A stretch of DNA of 64,000 nucleotides from assembly GCA_963820035.1 (NCBI GenBank), contig CAWFYK010000003.1:1-64000 (forward strand), given 5' to 3'. This document shows positions 17,118 through 27,500 of the stretch, piece after piece. The translations under genes were made by a program, and so were the position numbers. Below the pieces are notes generated by a model. That model was not told the origin of the DNA and did no database searches. It saw only the letters and a list, made by a program, of their open reading frames with translations. Source of the stretch: JAWWPG01 sp963820035 (GTDB lineage Bacteria; Actinomycetota; Actinomycetes; Propionibacteriales; Nocardioidaceae). Numbering within the stretch: the first letter of the stretch is position 1; each line of letters starts with the position of its first letter.

Positions 17118-17199
17118 GTCGAAACACGACTCAACCACCAGCGTCACCCATCAGCGTCACCGGCCCCCGTACGCGGGCGACCCCTATCCAGGAGAACAC

Positions 17200-17628
17200 A
17201 TGATGAAGACGAAGATGCCAATCCTTGCCGCCCTCGCGACGGTAGCCGCTATCGGAGTGTCGGGATGTGGCTCCTCCTCTTCCGACGCCGCTGCCCAGAC
17301 CCACCCATCGATGTCACCCTCCATGAAGTCGTCGGGAACGAGCACCTCGATGTCGCCGTCCAAACCGACCGAGATGGGCAATATGCTGATGGTCAGCATC
17401 CAGGACTTCATGTACATGGGCCCGATGACGGCCAAGCCCGGCGAGATGGTGATGGTGACCAACAACGACAGTGAGACCCACACGCTGACCTCTGACCAGT
17501 CCGGTCTCTTCACTGTCAGCATTCAGCCTGGCGGCACCGCCACGTTCGCGGCTCCCGACAAGTCCGGCACCTACTCCTACCACTGCAACTTCCACTCCAA
17601 CATGCACGGCACCCTGGTCGTCAAGTAA
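17200..17628 (+). CDS. Cupredoxin-like lipoprotein with Met-rich linker
   Basis: 142 residues. A lipoprotein signal ends in the lipobox GVSGC, so the mature protein should be lipid-anchored outside. A Ser/Met/Pro-rich linker (repeated SMSPS, with many Met) leads to a plastocyanin/azurin-like domain. Type 1 copper ligands are visible: His in SETHTL, Cys and His in YHCNFH, and Met in SNMHG. The Met-rich linker could bind Cu(I). It follows the sortase by 82 bp with a CAGGAGA ribosome site and probably shares its transcript. The role is electron transfer or copper binding at the surface. The partner is unknown. Confidence 0.8.
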   Translation: MMKTKMPILAALATVAAIGVSGCGSSSSDAAAQTHPSMSPSMKSSGTSTSMSPSKPTEMGNMLMVSIQDFMYMGPMTAKPGEMVMVTNNDSETHTLTSDQSGLFTVSIQPGGTATFAAPDKSGTYSYHCNFHSNMHGTLVVK

Positions 17629-17662
17629 GCATGGCGAGAGGACTGCTTCGGAAGCGAGTTCC

Positions 17663-18906
17663 TCAGGAGAGAAGCCACGAGTCGAGCGCGTTACCGCCTG
17701 GGATGTTGCGAATCCTCCACTCTGACATCGGGAGCAGGGTGTCGAGGACGGCACGGCCGTGACCGCGGAGGGTGACCTTGTTGCTTGTGGCGTCATAAGC
17801 AACCGTCAGCCGCATGTATCCACAGACCGGTCGTAGGTTATCGGGACCAGCTCCGAACTGCCAGGTCATCAGCTCCCCCGGTTCCAGGGGCAGCTGATAC
17901 TTGGATGTTCCGGAACTGATGTAACAGGGAAAACCTCCGCGAGTGTTGTAGACTCCGGAGCCGTCGTCCGAACCGAGCAGGTATCCGACGTAATGCCGGT
18001 CACCCCGATCCAGGCCACGCGGACTCCGTGACGTTGGATATGACGCGCGATCTTCTTCTGCTCGTGGAAGTAGGTCCATGGCTTGTCGTGGCGTGGCCCA
18101 CCTGGCTTGTTGTCCGGATCCGCCAGCCGGGACGTCTCGTTGACGAGCAGATTGACTTTAGAAGCATCGAGCTGGTCGAACAGCCAAGCTAACTGCTCGG
18201 CTCCGAACATGGTCTTCAGCGGACCGTCCTCATCGTTGAGGTTCGGGCGATCTGGGCTTCGAAAGTCGGTGACGACGACGCGGACTGCCGAACCGATGTC
18301 GAAAGCGTAGTACCGACCACGCCGCGGCCTCCTGACGTCGCCGTACGTGCGCACCGGGAACAGCCTCTGGAACGCAAGCAGTTCTCGAATTGTCTCGGGC
18401 GAGTCGTGTATTCCATCCCTCGGATCGCCGTTCGCTGTCAGCTCATGGTCCGAGATGGTGACAGCGGCGAGCCCCGCTGACTGAATAGCCCGACGCATGG
18501 TCGGGAGGGCACCCATAGATTTCGTGTAGTGCGCAAGATCCCTCCTGTAGGAGGCCCCCGGGATGGTTTGCCCCCAGTAGCCCCAATCGCCGAGATGCCA
18601 CACATCGTCCGGTTCCCAGGCAAGAATGTCTTCGTACGCCAGTTCGGTGACCCTCGAACTGGTTGCATTCTTCTGGCACGAGACGACGGCAATCTTCCGC
18701 GACCATGAGCCATCGTGAGGCGGCATCGTCCTGAACCTCACCGTCTCCCCGACGCGAGCTCCGTTGAAGAGGAGCTGAGCGACATAGACCGTGTCCGGCG
18801 CCTTCCCTCTGACCACGTGGCGGACTATGGCATCCCTTCCCACGGTCTGTCGGCCAACCAGGTGCGTTGGCCCTCTCCCGTCTGCCCTCGCGACAGACAA
18901 GTCCAC
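17663..18906 (-). pseudogene. PhoD-like alkaline phosphatase, 5'-truncated and frameshifted
   Basis: From 18906 the frame covers a PhoD domain with VVSCQKN, WHLGDWGYWGQ (metal Asp) and TISDHELTANGD, but has no signal peptide; an in-frame stop lies just upstream near 18955. Compared with the intact paralogue at 29052-30599, about 70 N-terminal residues are missing. Near 18010 the frame shifts within a G-run: one extra G would restore GDRHYVGYLLGSDD, the metal-binding GDRH motif, and the normal end DSWLLS at 17663. The homopolymer shift alone could be a sequencing error. The missing export signal cannot be explained that way. Confidence 0.75.
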
Positions 18907-19147
18907 GGTTTGGCGCGGGTCTATATCCCTACGACAGCCGTCAGCCTACCGTGCCATGAGATGCGTGACTCAGTCTCGGCGAGATTCCGTACGGCCACCC
19001 GGGTTGGTCCTTGCTGCTAGCGTTACCGCGTTCTGAGTTTCGGGCCAGGGGAGCGAGTCCGTGACAGCTTGCGACAAGACTCAGCCTCTGGCCTGTCGTC
19101 CAACCTGGGCTGCTCCAATCGGGAGCTGGCCGGCCGAGGAGGTTGTC

Positions 19148-20614
19148 ATGCCGCACCGAGCTGGTGCCCACGCCGCGAAACGGGTGACGGTCGAAGACGC
19201 AGCCGCCCTGGTCGAGTCCGGTATGTGGCTGGACTACGGGGGCGGCCTTGGTCAGCCCGATGTCTTCGACCGGGCGTTGGCGGCGCGGCGTACCGACCTG
19301 CTCGGGGTCAAGATTCGCTCATGCCTGACCATGCGACCCCGCGCGGTCGTGGAGAGTGACCCGGAGGCTGAGCACTTCCTCTGGTTCAGCCTGCACTTCT
19401 CCCCCTACGACCGCCACCTCCACGATGCCGGTCGATGCAACTACATTCCGGTCAACCTCGGTGAGATCCCGGACTACTACCGGCGATTCATCGAGCCCGT
19501 GGACATCGTCATCCTCAAAACCTGTCCGATGGATGAGAACGGCTTCTTCAACTTCAGCGCCGCGAGCTTCTGGCATCGGGCGTTGGTGGAACGGGCCAAG
19601 ACGGTGGTCGTCGAGGAGAGCCGTGGCCTGCCCTACGCATGTGGGGTGGACAACGGGGTTCACGTGAGCGAGGTCGACTACATCATCGAAGGTGATCACG
19701 AGCCGGCCCCCGGGCTCGTCAACCCGCCCGTGAGCGCGGTTGACGCGGCCATTGGGCATCTCGTCGCCTCTCAGATCGAGGACGGCGCATGCTTGCAGAT
19801 CGGAATCGGCGGCATGCCCAATGCCGTGTGTTCCTTGCTGCTCGAGTCTGGCGCGAAGGATCTCGGGATCCATACCGAGATGCTCACCGACGGCATCATG
19901 GCGCTCAACGCGGCCGGAGTCGTGACCGGGACACAAAAGTCGCTGTATCCCGGCAGCATCGTCTATACGTTCGCCCTCGGGTCCAGCGACCTCTATGACT
20001 CGATCGACCACAACCGTGAACTGTTGTGCCTGTCGGTCGACCAGACGAACCTCCCACACATCATCATGCAGAACGACCGCGTGGTGTCCATCAACAACAC
20101 CACCCAGATCGACCTCCAGGGTCAGGCTGCCTCAGAGTCGGCCGGATACCGGCACATCAGCGGCACCGGCGGACAGCTGCAGTTCGTCCAGGGAGCCTAT
20201 GCGTCAACGAACGGCAGGTCGTTCATCTGCCTGTCCTCGACCTTCGACAAAGGTGGCGTCCACACCAGTCGCATCGTCTCCCGCCTGACGACAGGCAACA
20301 TCGTCACCACACCGCGCACCGATGTGATGTACGTCGTCACGGAGTACGGCATGGTCAACCTCAAGGGAAAGTCCGTCGCCGAGCGGGCGATGGCCCTGAT
20401 CTCGATCTCGCATCCCGAGTTCCGTGACGAGCTCGAACGGGAAGCTTACGAGCACCGCCTGATCCCCCGAGGCTTGTTCACGCGGCGGGTTGCCCAACCG
20501 TCAGAGTCTGATTACCCGGCTCTTGACGTGGTCGCAAAGCCTGCCATTCCCGAGTCCGCCTCAGGACCGGCTACTGCGGACAACGCCCAGACCCCCACTC
20601 TGGGCCACCTGTAA
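19148..20614 (+). CDS. Acetyl-CoA hydrolase / CoA-transferase family protein
   Basis: 488 residues, the usual length for class I acyl-CoA:carboxylate CoA-transferases of the Cat1/butyryl-CoA:acetate type. Visible are the GIGGMPNAV loop, the catalytic Glu in LGIHTEMLTDG that forms the glutamyl-CoA intermediate, and the C-terminal HTSRIVSRLTTGNIVTTPRTDV and ALISISHPEFRDELE blocks. The reaction moves CoA from an acyl-CoA to a free acid such as acetate. The start at 19148 is set by a strong GAGGAGG seven bases upstream. A longer frame reaches 19061 without a site. The 3' end overlaps the convergent TIR-propeller gene by 44 bp. Confidence 0.88.
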   Translation: MPHRAGAHAAKRVTVEDAAALVESGMWLDYGGGLGQPDVFDRALAARRTDLLGVKIRSCLTMRPRAVVESDPEAEHFLWFSLHFSPYDRHLHDAGRCNYIPVNLGEIPDYYRRFIEPVDIVILKTCPMDENGFFNFSAASFWHRALVERAKTVVVEESRGLPYACGVDNGVHVSEVDYIIEGDHEPAPGLVNPPVSAVDAAIGHLVASQIEDGACLQIGIGGMPNAVCSLLLESGAKDLGIHTEMLTDGIMALNAAGVVTGTQKSLYPGSIVYTFALGSSDLYDSIDHNRELLCLSVDQTNLPHIIMQNDRVVSINNTTQIDLQGQAASESAGYRHISGTGGQLQFVQGAYASTNGRSFICLSSTFDKGGVHTSRIVSRLTTGNIVTTPRTDVMYVVTEYGMVNLKGKSVAERAMALISISHPEFRDELEREAYEHRLIPRGLFTRRVAQPSESDYPALDVVAKPAIPESASGPATADNAQTPTLGHL

Positions 20615-23312
20615 ACGTGGCGAGGCTGGCGGCACTCGGGTGATACAGCGACTCGCAGGCGACGTCCTCCCAGTCACGAACATCGAAGTCCCACCTTGCT
20701 GAGTACGCGCCAGGGACCCCGAACCACAGGTAGCCTCCAACTCCGGGCGTAACGGAAGTCAGTTGCTCCGACCGTTGACCGGTGGAACCACCCGACGACG
20801 CCACGGCGGGATAGGAGAAGGCGAACCGAGCCATCAGCTGCCCCGACGCCGTGTCCCACACGGCGATCCGATAACCGGGTTCGCTACCGACCAGCATCTC
20901 CCCGGAATCGGCCGGAGACAGAATGAACCCCTGCGCCCCACCGAGCCGTCTGGTGAGAGCGCCGCTCTGGCGGTTGATCAAGTAGACGTTGCCCTGGCCT
21001 GTGGAAACCGCCACCAAGGTGCTCGTGACAAAGGCGATCGAGTGGACGCGCCGAATGCCTGCCTCGCCCTTCCAATCAGGTGTGAGTCGCCCCTCATCCA
21101 GGGTGTACTTCTCAACGGCGCCGTTCCCTGAACCCAGCACAAGCTCACGACCGTCGGGTGATACGGCATAAGAGGAAACGGGTCCAGCGTCGCCACCATG
21201 ATCTCCCCAGGACTGGAGGACAGCCCCGGTGGGACTGACGCGATAAAGCCTGCCCCGTTTCAGCAACACGAGCACGGAAGAGTCCTCCAGCGACGAGAGG
21301 CTCTCGATCTGCGATGCTGCTTCCCCCTTGAAGTCGGCCAGACTGGAGACCGGGTTCGCTGGGCACCCGTCCTTCACGCCTATCCTGCGAATGGCGGTGG
21401 GGTGCGCGGTCGAGACCAGAACGGCGCGGCGCTTCGAGTCCCACGCCATAGCACTGTTCCTGTTGATCCCCGGGACGAAGACGTCGGACGTCTGCGCACC
21501 CCCATCTCTCACGCACACCATTCCGACCTTCGAGGGGGCTCCGGCCGGCCGGTCGGCCAGCATGATGACACCTCGCCCCTGGGGATCCGGCAGGATCTGC
21601 TCGGCTGGCCCGACTCCCTTGGCGCGCGGCACAACCACGGGAAACGACCTGGCGATGCCCGTCTCGCGGCGCAGGTCCCACACCCCGACGGCCGAGCCGT
21701 AACTCGTCGCCAACAGCGAATTGTCCGGTGAGACTCTCAACACTGACCCCATGGTCCCCGCACCTGGGAGGCGCAGCGGCGCGGTGCGGCGCACGCCGAA
21801 CGGCTTCGCTTGGATGATGCTGACGGCACCATTCATCTCAACAGCCGCTCGACTGCCGTCGCCCGAGATGCTGAACGATCCCGGATGCCGCGGCAGCCGG
21901 CCGGGGAAGTCGTAGATCGTCGGCTGGCCCGCCATCGGAAGCGTCGAGATGGATCGATGGGCAAGAGTCGACAAGGATGCTCCTGCGTTGCTCGACGCGA
22001 ACGACGTGAGCCCATCGGCGGATCCTTGCAGCACCGGCGGCGTCGGTGCAGAGATGTCCGCCAACGTGTCCGTCGACAGCACGAAGGTTTCTCCGAGTTC
22101 GGTGGTGACGACGAGCCGGGTTCCAGAGTCTTCAAAGGCGATGTCCACGATCTTGCCTCGGACAGTCGACAGGTCGAGCTGTCGTCGACTCAGGACGACG
22201 CCATGCGACGACGAGAGGAGTGCCACGTCACCCGTGATCGTTACTGCCGCCAGACGTCCACGCGACGAGTCGAACGTCATGCTCCTCACTGCTGTCTCAA
22301 ACGGAGCGCGGCGCCACAGGTCGGCACCTGACACGACCGAGGCCAACTCGATCTGACCAGATCGACTTCCGATGGCAACTGCGTTGCCGGGTCCGCGTGA
22401 GGCGGCGACCGCGGACACTCCTCGGGGAGGCGAGAGAGTCACCAACGCCCCAGTGGCGGGGTCAGCGACAGACACGAACAACCGTGCCCAGAGGAGGAGC
22501 CTTCCCGAGTCGCCGTCCCATGCCATGTCGCTGACTGAGCGCTTCACATGGAAGAACCGGACGAAATGGGGGTCGTACGACAGCGCCTGGAGCAAGGCCG
22601 ACCGGGTAGAGACGTCATCGTGAAGTGAGTGCGCTCCCAAGGACAGGGCGATCGCTGTGCTCAGCCGCGTGTCGAGGAGAGTCCTGGCCGAAGCGGACAT
22701 CGCGTGCGCCAATGCCACGGAGCCGTTGCTCCTCGCGACATTTCTCTGGTGGATAGCCTCCGCCGAAACGGCGACGAGACCGACGATGAGCAGGCTCAGC
22801 GCAGCGGCGACGCTGACGGCGATCCTCTTGATCGTCTTCTGTTGACGAAGGTCCTCGCCGAAGACGTCGTCCTTCGGAACCTGCGAAATCGCTGCGACGA
22901 CGCCGGCGGCAACGGAGACGATGCGATCCGAGTCCGACCTGGTGTGGACGCCTCGCAGATCCTCCCAAAGAGGCTCTTCGGAGAAGCAGGTCATCAGGGA
23001 CGCCGGCAAGGCGGTCGTGGTGGCGGGGTCGAAACATCCAGACTCCCGGTCCCACACGATCTCCCCCTCCCCCAGCACGATGAAGAGGTTCTCGGTGCCG
23101 CGGATGGTGAGCCAGAACTCCAGCTCCTTGTTGACCCAGGGGGACTGCCGGGCGCTGGGGGAAGCGATCAACAGATAGGCTGTGGAGCTCCTCAACGCCG
23201 AGAACACGGTGTCCTCGAGGGAAGCACCCGTAGCAATGCTCGACGCATCCAGAAAGATGGAACGGGCGCGGCGTCGATACCATTTCTTGGCCAACCCCTG
23301 TGTGGGGGCCAC
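20571..23312 (-). pseudogene. TIR - membrane helix - beta-propeller protein (main part, 5' end displaced)
   Basis: 913 codons. The frame begins inside a TIR domain at GLAKKWYRRRARSIFLDASS. It keeps the NADase Glu (E63 in SPWVNKELEFW) and the block GEIVWD. The first TIR strand and helix (DIFISYSH) are absent here but present at 24407-24532, across an IS1380-type insertion. One membrane helix follows (about 163-185), then about 700 residues of irregular WD40/propeller repeats with VWDLRRETG and VWDTASGQ. TIR domains of this sort cleave NAD+ or make cyclic ADP-ribose isomers; the propeller would be a sensor or partner surface. The two parts are no longer joined. Confidence 0.75.
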
Positions 23313-24406
23313 CGCTGCAGCGATGGTGGGGCGGCAGCGGGTCGCGGGACGACTGGGGCGACGGCGTCCGATGTGGCGCCCCCGTCACGCGCCAGCGAGA
23401 GGAGCAGGCATCCCCACGTTCAAGAAGACGTTCGGTTCCACCCGCTCGGCGTCTGGTGCGACAACACCAGTGAGTTCCTGTCCGCCATGCTGCGCACGGG
23501 AAGGCCGGCCGAACACCGCCGCCGACCACGTCACTGTGTTGTCCGACGCGATCAGCCAGATCCCCGCGGCGCACCGCAAGGCCTCCTGACGATCCGACGG
23601 TGCCGGAGCCTCCCACAAGCTGGTGGAGTGGCTCACTGAGCAGGTCAGATCCGGGGCCGTCGGATGGAGTACTCCGTGGGGTTCGCGGTCACCGAGAAGA
23701 TCCGCGATGCCATCAGCCTCGTCCCGGCGAAGGTCTGGACGCCCGCCACCGATGCCGACGGTGGCGTCCGCGACGGCGGTGACGTGGCCGAGCTGACCGG
23801 CCTGCTCGATCTGTCCGGCTGGCCGAGCCGATGCGGATCATCGTGCGCCGCGAACGACCGCACCCCGGCGCCCAGCTGTCGTTGTTCGAAGAAAGCGACG
23901 GGTGGCGCTACCAGGCCATCGCCACCAACACCACGACCGGACAGCTGGCGTTCCTCGAAGCCCGCCACCGAGCCCACGCCCGCGTCGAGGACCGCATCCG
24001 GCACGCCAAGGACACCGGCCTAAACCGGTTCCCCTCCCGAGAGTTCACCATCAACCAGGCCTGGCTGCTGGCCACCCAGATCGCCGCGGACCTGATCGCC
24101 TGGACCCGGCTGCTCGCAATGACCGGCGACGCCACCGTCCTTGCCACCTGTGAACCCAAAGCGTTGCGCTACCGGTTCCTGCACGTCCCGGCCAGGCTCA
24201 CCCGCAGCGCACGCCGACGACGACTCCGGACCGCAGTCGTGGCCATGGGCCACCGCGATCGTCGCGGTCCGCGAACATCGCCGCGATCCCACAACCCGCC
24301 TGACCAGCCCCATCCCACCCACCACAGCCCCACCCGGAGAACCGCAGCCCGGCAGCGCCAGCCGGCGAACCGCACACCAAGAAGACAGCCGACACCACCA
24401 CACAGG
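23297..24406 (+). mobile_element. IS1380-family element, internally deleted and frameshifted
   Basis: Terminal inverted repeats are visible: CCTGTGTGGGGG at 23297-23308 and the complement of CCTGTGTGGTGG at 24395-24406, 11 of 12 matching. Inside are transposase pieces in shifting frames: PTFKKTFG and FHPLGVWCDNTSEFLSAML, NTAADHVTVLSDAISQIP, GFAVTEKIRDAI, DVAELTGLLDLSGWP, and the long C-terminal part RIIVRRERPHPGAQLSLFEE with ARVEDRIRHAKDTGLNRFPSRE. These are IS1380 family signatures. The first about 180 residues are missing although the left end is kept. No clean 4-bp target duplication was found. It cannot transpose by itself. Confidence 0.8.
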
Positions 24407-24532
24407 AAAAAGAGAAGAGACTAGGGACTTCTTGAGGCTACGAGCTAGATCGGCCTGCACGTGACTGTAGGAGATGAAGATGTCGCGTCTCGGCTCGACG
24501 ATGTCGGCTTCTCGGGTCTTGTCCTCTGTCAT
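24407..24532 (-). pseudogene. 5' fragment of the interrupted TIR gene
   Basis: ATG 24532 begins MTEDKTREADIVEPRRDIF, then ISYSHVQADLARSLKKSL, the first strand, BB-side loop and helix of a TIR domain. After KKSL the sequence leaves the family and runs into the IS1380-type element. The expected continuation, GLAKKWYRR, lies at about 23290 on the far side. The ATG overlaps the stop of the upstream 1374-aa regulator as ATGA (24529-24532), so the intact gene was coupled to it. Rejoining the two parts by removing the IS does not restore frame exactly, so extra bases were lost or gained. Confidence 0.8.
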
Positions 24533-27500
24533 GGCCTGAACTCCAGAAAGCTCCTTATTGCTTGGGAGTCCGGATCGAGGGACGTCAAGTTGCTGGCATG
24601 CCTCCAATCCGGGTCTTGGAGAAGCCGGTCTGCGGCCCGGCCACTCCCGACAACCACACCGATCGCGCAGCCGAGCGCGAGTGCTATTCGATACTCGGCC
24701 TCCGCGATGCGGCCGCCGTTGAGAGCAAGCATTTTCACGTGTTCCGGCCCTAGGCCGGAAACGATCAGGTCAGCCCAAGCCTGGAGATTCTCTGCGATGG
24801 TGAATCCGGATCCCATGGTCCGTCGCAGCTCGTCGCCCCTTGTCTCGAGACTTGCGCTCTTGGGCACCACAGCGGGAAGGTAGCCGAGAGCCCTGATTCG
24901 TTCGGGGTAGCGCGATCGCAGCGAACCCCCAAGGCCCGGCACCCCCTGCCGCGTCCCGCCACTCACGACGACGCCCTCGAAGTCCGCGAAGGCTTCCAGG
25001 ACCATCTCGGCGTTCCCCTCCAGCCACGTCTCGACGCTCGCGTCCGTCCCTCCGGCGAACATCACCACACGTGACCGCCTGTCAACCCCCTCCAAGGGCG
25101 TTGCGTTCGTGAGCCCGGCGCGGGATACCGGCGATGGGAAATGCACACACCGTGCGATCGCGAGGAGGCTCCGCATCCAGTCGAGGCTCTCAACCTCGCC
25201 GCGCGTCGCCGCCAGATTCGCCAGGCTGGCCATCGAGGTGGCAAGCATGTGGTCCGCCGTTGTCAGCTGGACCGCCTTCGCGTACGACCCGAGCGCGTCG
25301 AACGGACGACCGAGGAGAAGCGAGAACTCGCCTCCGTCATAATGCGCCCAGGGAAGGTTCTCGCCCATCTCCGCCTGAGATCGACACCGACGCAGCGCGG
25401 CCTCCAGCTGAGCACGCAGATCGTCGACGATCGACCAGTCTCGGGTTGCGAGGATCTCGTATTCGAGGACGTTTCCGAGTGCGTAAGGGTTGTCCGGGTC
25501 AAGATCCAGGCACTCGCGGTAGACCTGGTGGGCACGGACGTCATCGACCCCTTTCCAGGTTCCGGCCAAGGACGCGAGCGCGTCCAGGTCCATGTTCGGC
25601 GGTGTTCCGGCGGCCTCCAAGAGTCGCTGTCCCCGCCGGAACTCCGCGGAGCGCGGCTCCGACCGGTGGATCTGACACAGCGCCACGCCGAGATCCCTCA
25701 TCAGGGGACCACTGCCGCATTCTGCGTACGGCGCCAGCAACGTCACAGCGTCGTACCATCGACCCATCGCGATCAGGAGCTTCCCCGTCCTTTCCATCAA
25801 GGGGAGGTCGTTGAGTGGCGCACCCTGGCCGCAGGTAGTGAGCACGCTGACAACACGGCCTATTTGCCGCTCCGCAGTAGAGCGATCGACGCAGCGGAGA
25901 GCCCGGCGACAGTCCGACACGAGAAAGTGGACACTTCGGCGGGCCAGCGCGAGGGCATAGGAGTCCACCTGACGAAGCTCGGCCCGGTACCTGAACGCCT
26001 CGGCCAGGTGTTGTCCGATCAGACCATCCGCCGACCCGACTCCTTCCAGCCACTCGGCCGTCCGCACATGTCGACCGACTCGCTGAGCGCGAGGAATCTG
26101 TGCGAAACAAACATCACGAACCAAGGCGTGATGAAAGGCGAACTCCTCCTGATCTTGCATGGAAGATCTCGCGACCCGCCGGATCAAGCCCAATCGACAC
26201 AGGTCCTGTAACGCACGATCGACATCGGCACGCTGACATTCGCCTACGAATGTCAGCGCACTGGACCAGAAGATCTCGCCGATTACCGCGGCGTCTTGTA
26301 AAGCCCTCTTTCGCTCCGGCGACAACGCGTCCACCCGTGCAGCAATGGTGTCGTGGACCGTGTCGGGAATGGGGGCCTCAGCCACCGTGTCGAGGATCCA
26401 GGTCGAGTTCCTCCGCACCAGGAGCTCTCGCTCCTGCAGAAGCCTCACGAACTCCCCAGCAAAGAGCGGGTTCCCGCCGGCGCGCGAGAGAACAGCCCGC
26501 TGGAGAGGTGCCGGGAAGACCCGCGACCCGAGCAGATGTGCTATTAGCTGCCGCATCTCCTGGTCGGACAGTGGGGACAGATCCATTCGCGACGTGTTCC
26601 GGAGCGATGCCGCCCAACGTGGGACGTGATCGTAGAGCTCAGGTCTGGCCGTCGCGATCAGCAGGAGTGGGGCCCGACCCGCGAACTCCACGACGTGCTC
26701 CACAAATGCGAGCATCTCTTCGTCGGCCCAGTGCAGATCCTCGAACACGACGATTGCCGGGCCAGGGTCCGCGACGAGCTCCAGGAACCGGCGCCAGGCC
26801 TCGAAGTTGTCCTCGCGGCTCCCACCTGGCGCCTCGATGCCGAGCAGAGGTCGCAGCCGCTGGCGCAGCCAGGCGGCCTCCGGGTGGCCCTCGGGGACCA
26901 CGTCGTCGAGCTTCTTCGAAGCCACGTCCGGGGCATCGGTTTCGAGAATCCCTGCATGTGCCTTGACGATCTCGGCCAACGCCCAACGCCCGATGCCATC
27001 ACCGTAGGGAAGGCATCGACCCTGACGCCACGAGACCGGATGTTCAGAGCCTCCGACGAGCTGGAAGAGATCGGCGATCAGCCTGGACTTCCCCACTCCG
27101 GGCTCGCCAACAATGGTGACGAGCTGCACCACATCTGCGCGCACGCTGCGTGCGAGGTACGACGTCAAGAGGTCACGCTCGTCGTCTCGCCCGACAAGCG
27201 GAGAGGTGAACGGGTCAGTCGCGCCAGCCCTGTTCCGGAGGCGTCGAGCGTTCACGCGCCACATGGGCAGCGATCTGGCGCGCCCTTGCGCCTCCAGAGG
27301 CTGAATCCGCTCGCACTCGAAGATCCGCGCCACCAATCGATGGGTGCTCTCTGCAAGATGGACCGATCCCATGGAGCTCGACTCGAGGATGCGAGATGCG
27401 ACTCCGACCACGTCGCCGGCCACCGATCCGCTACCGGACGAACCGCGCGCCATCGTCACCAGCGCCTCACCGCTCGCCATCCCGACTCGGACCCGCGCCA

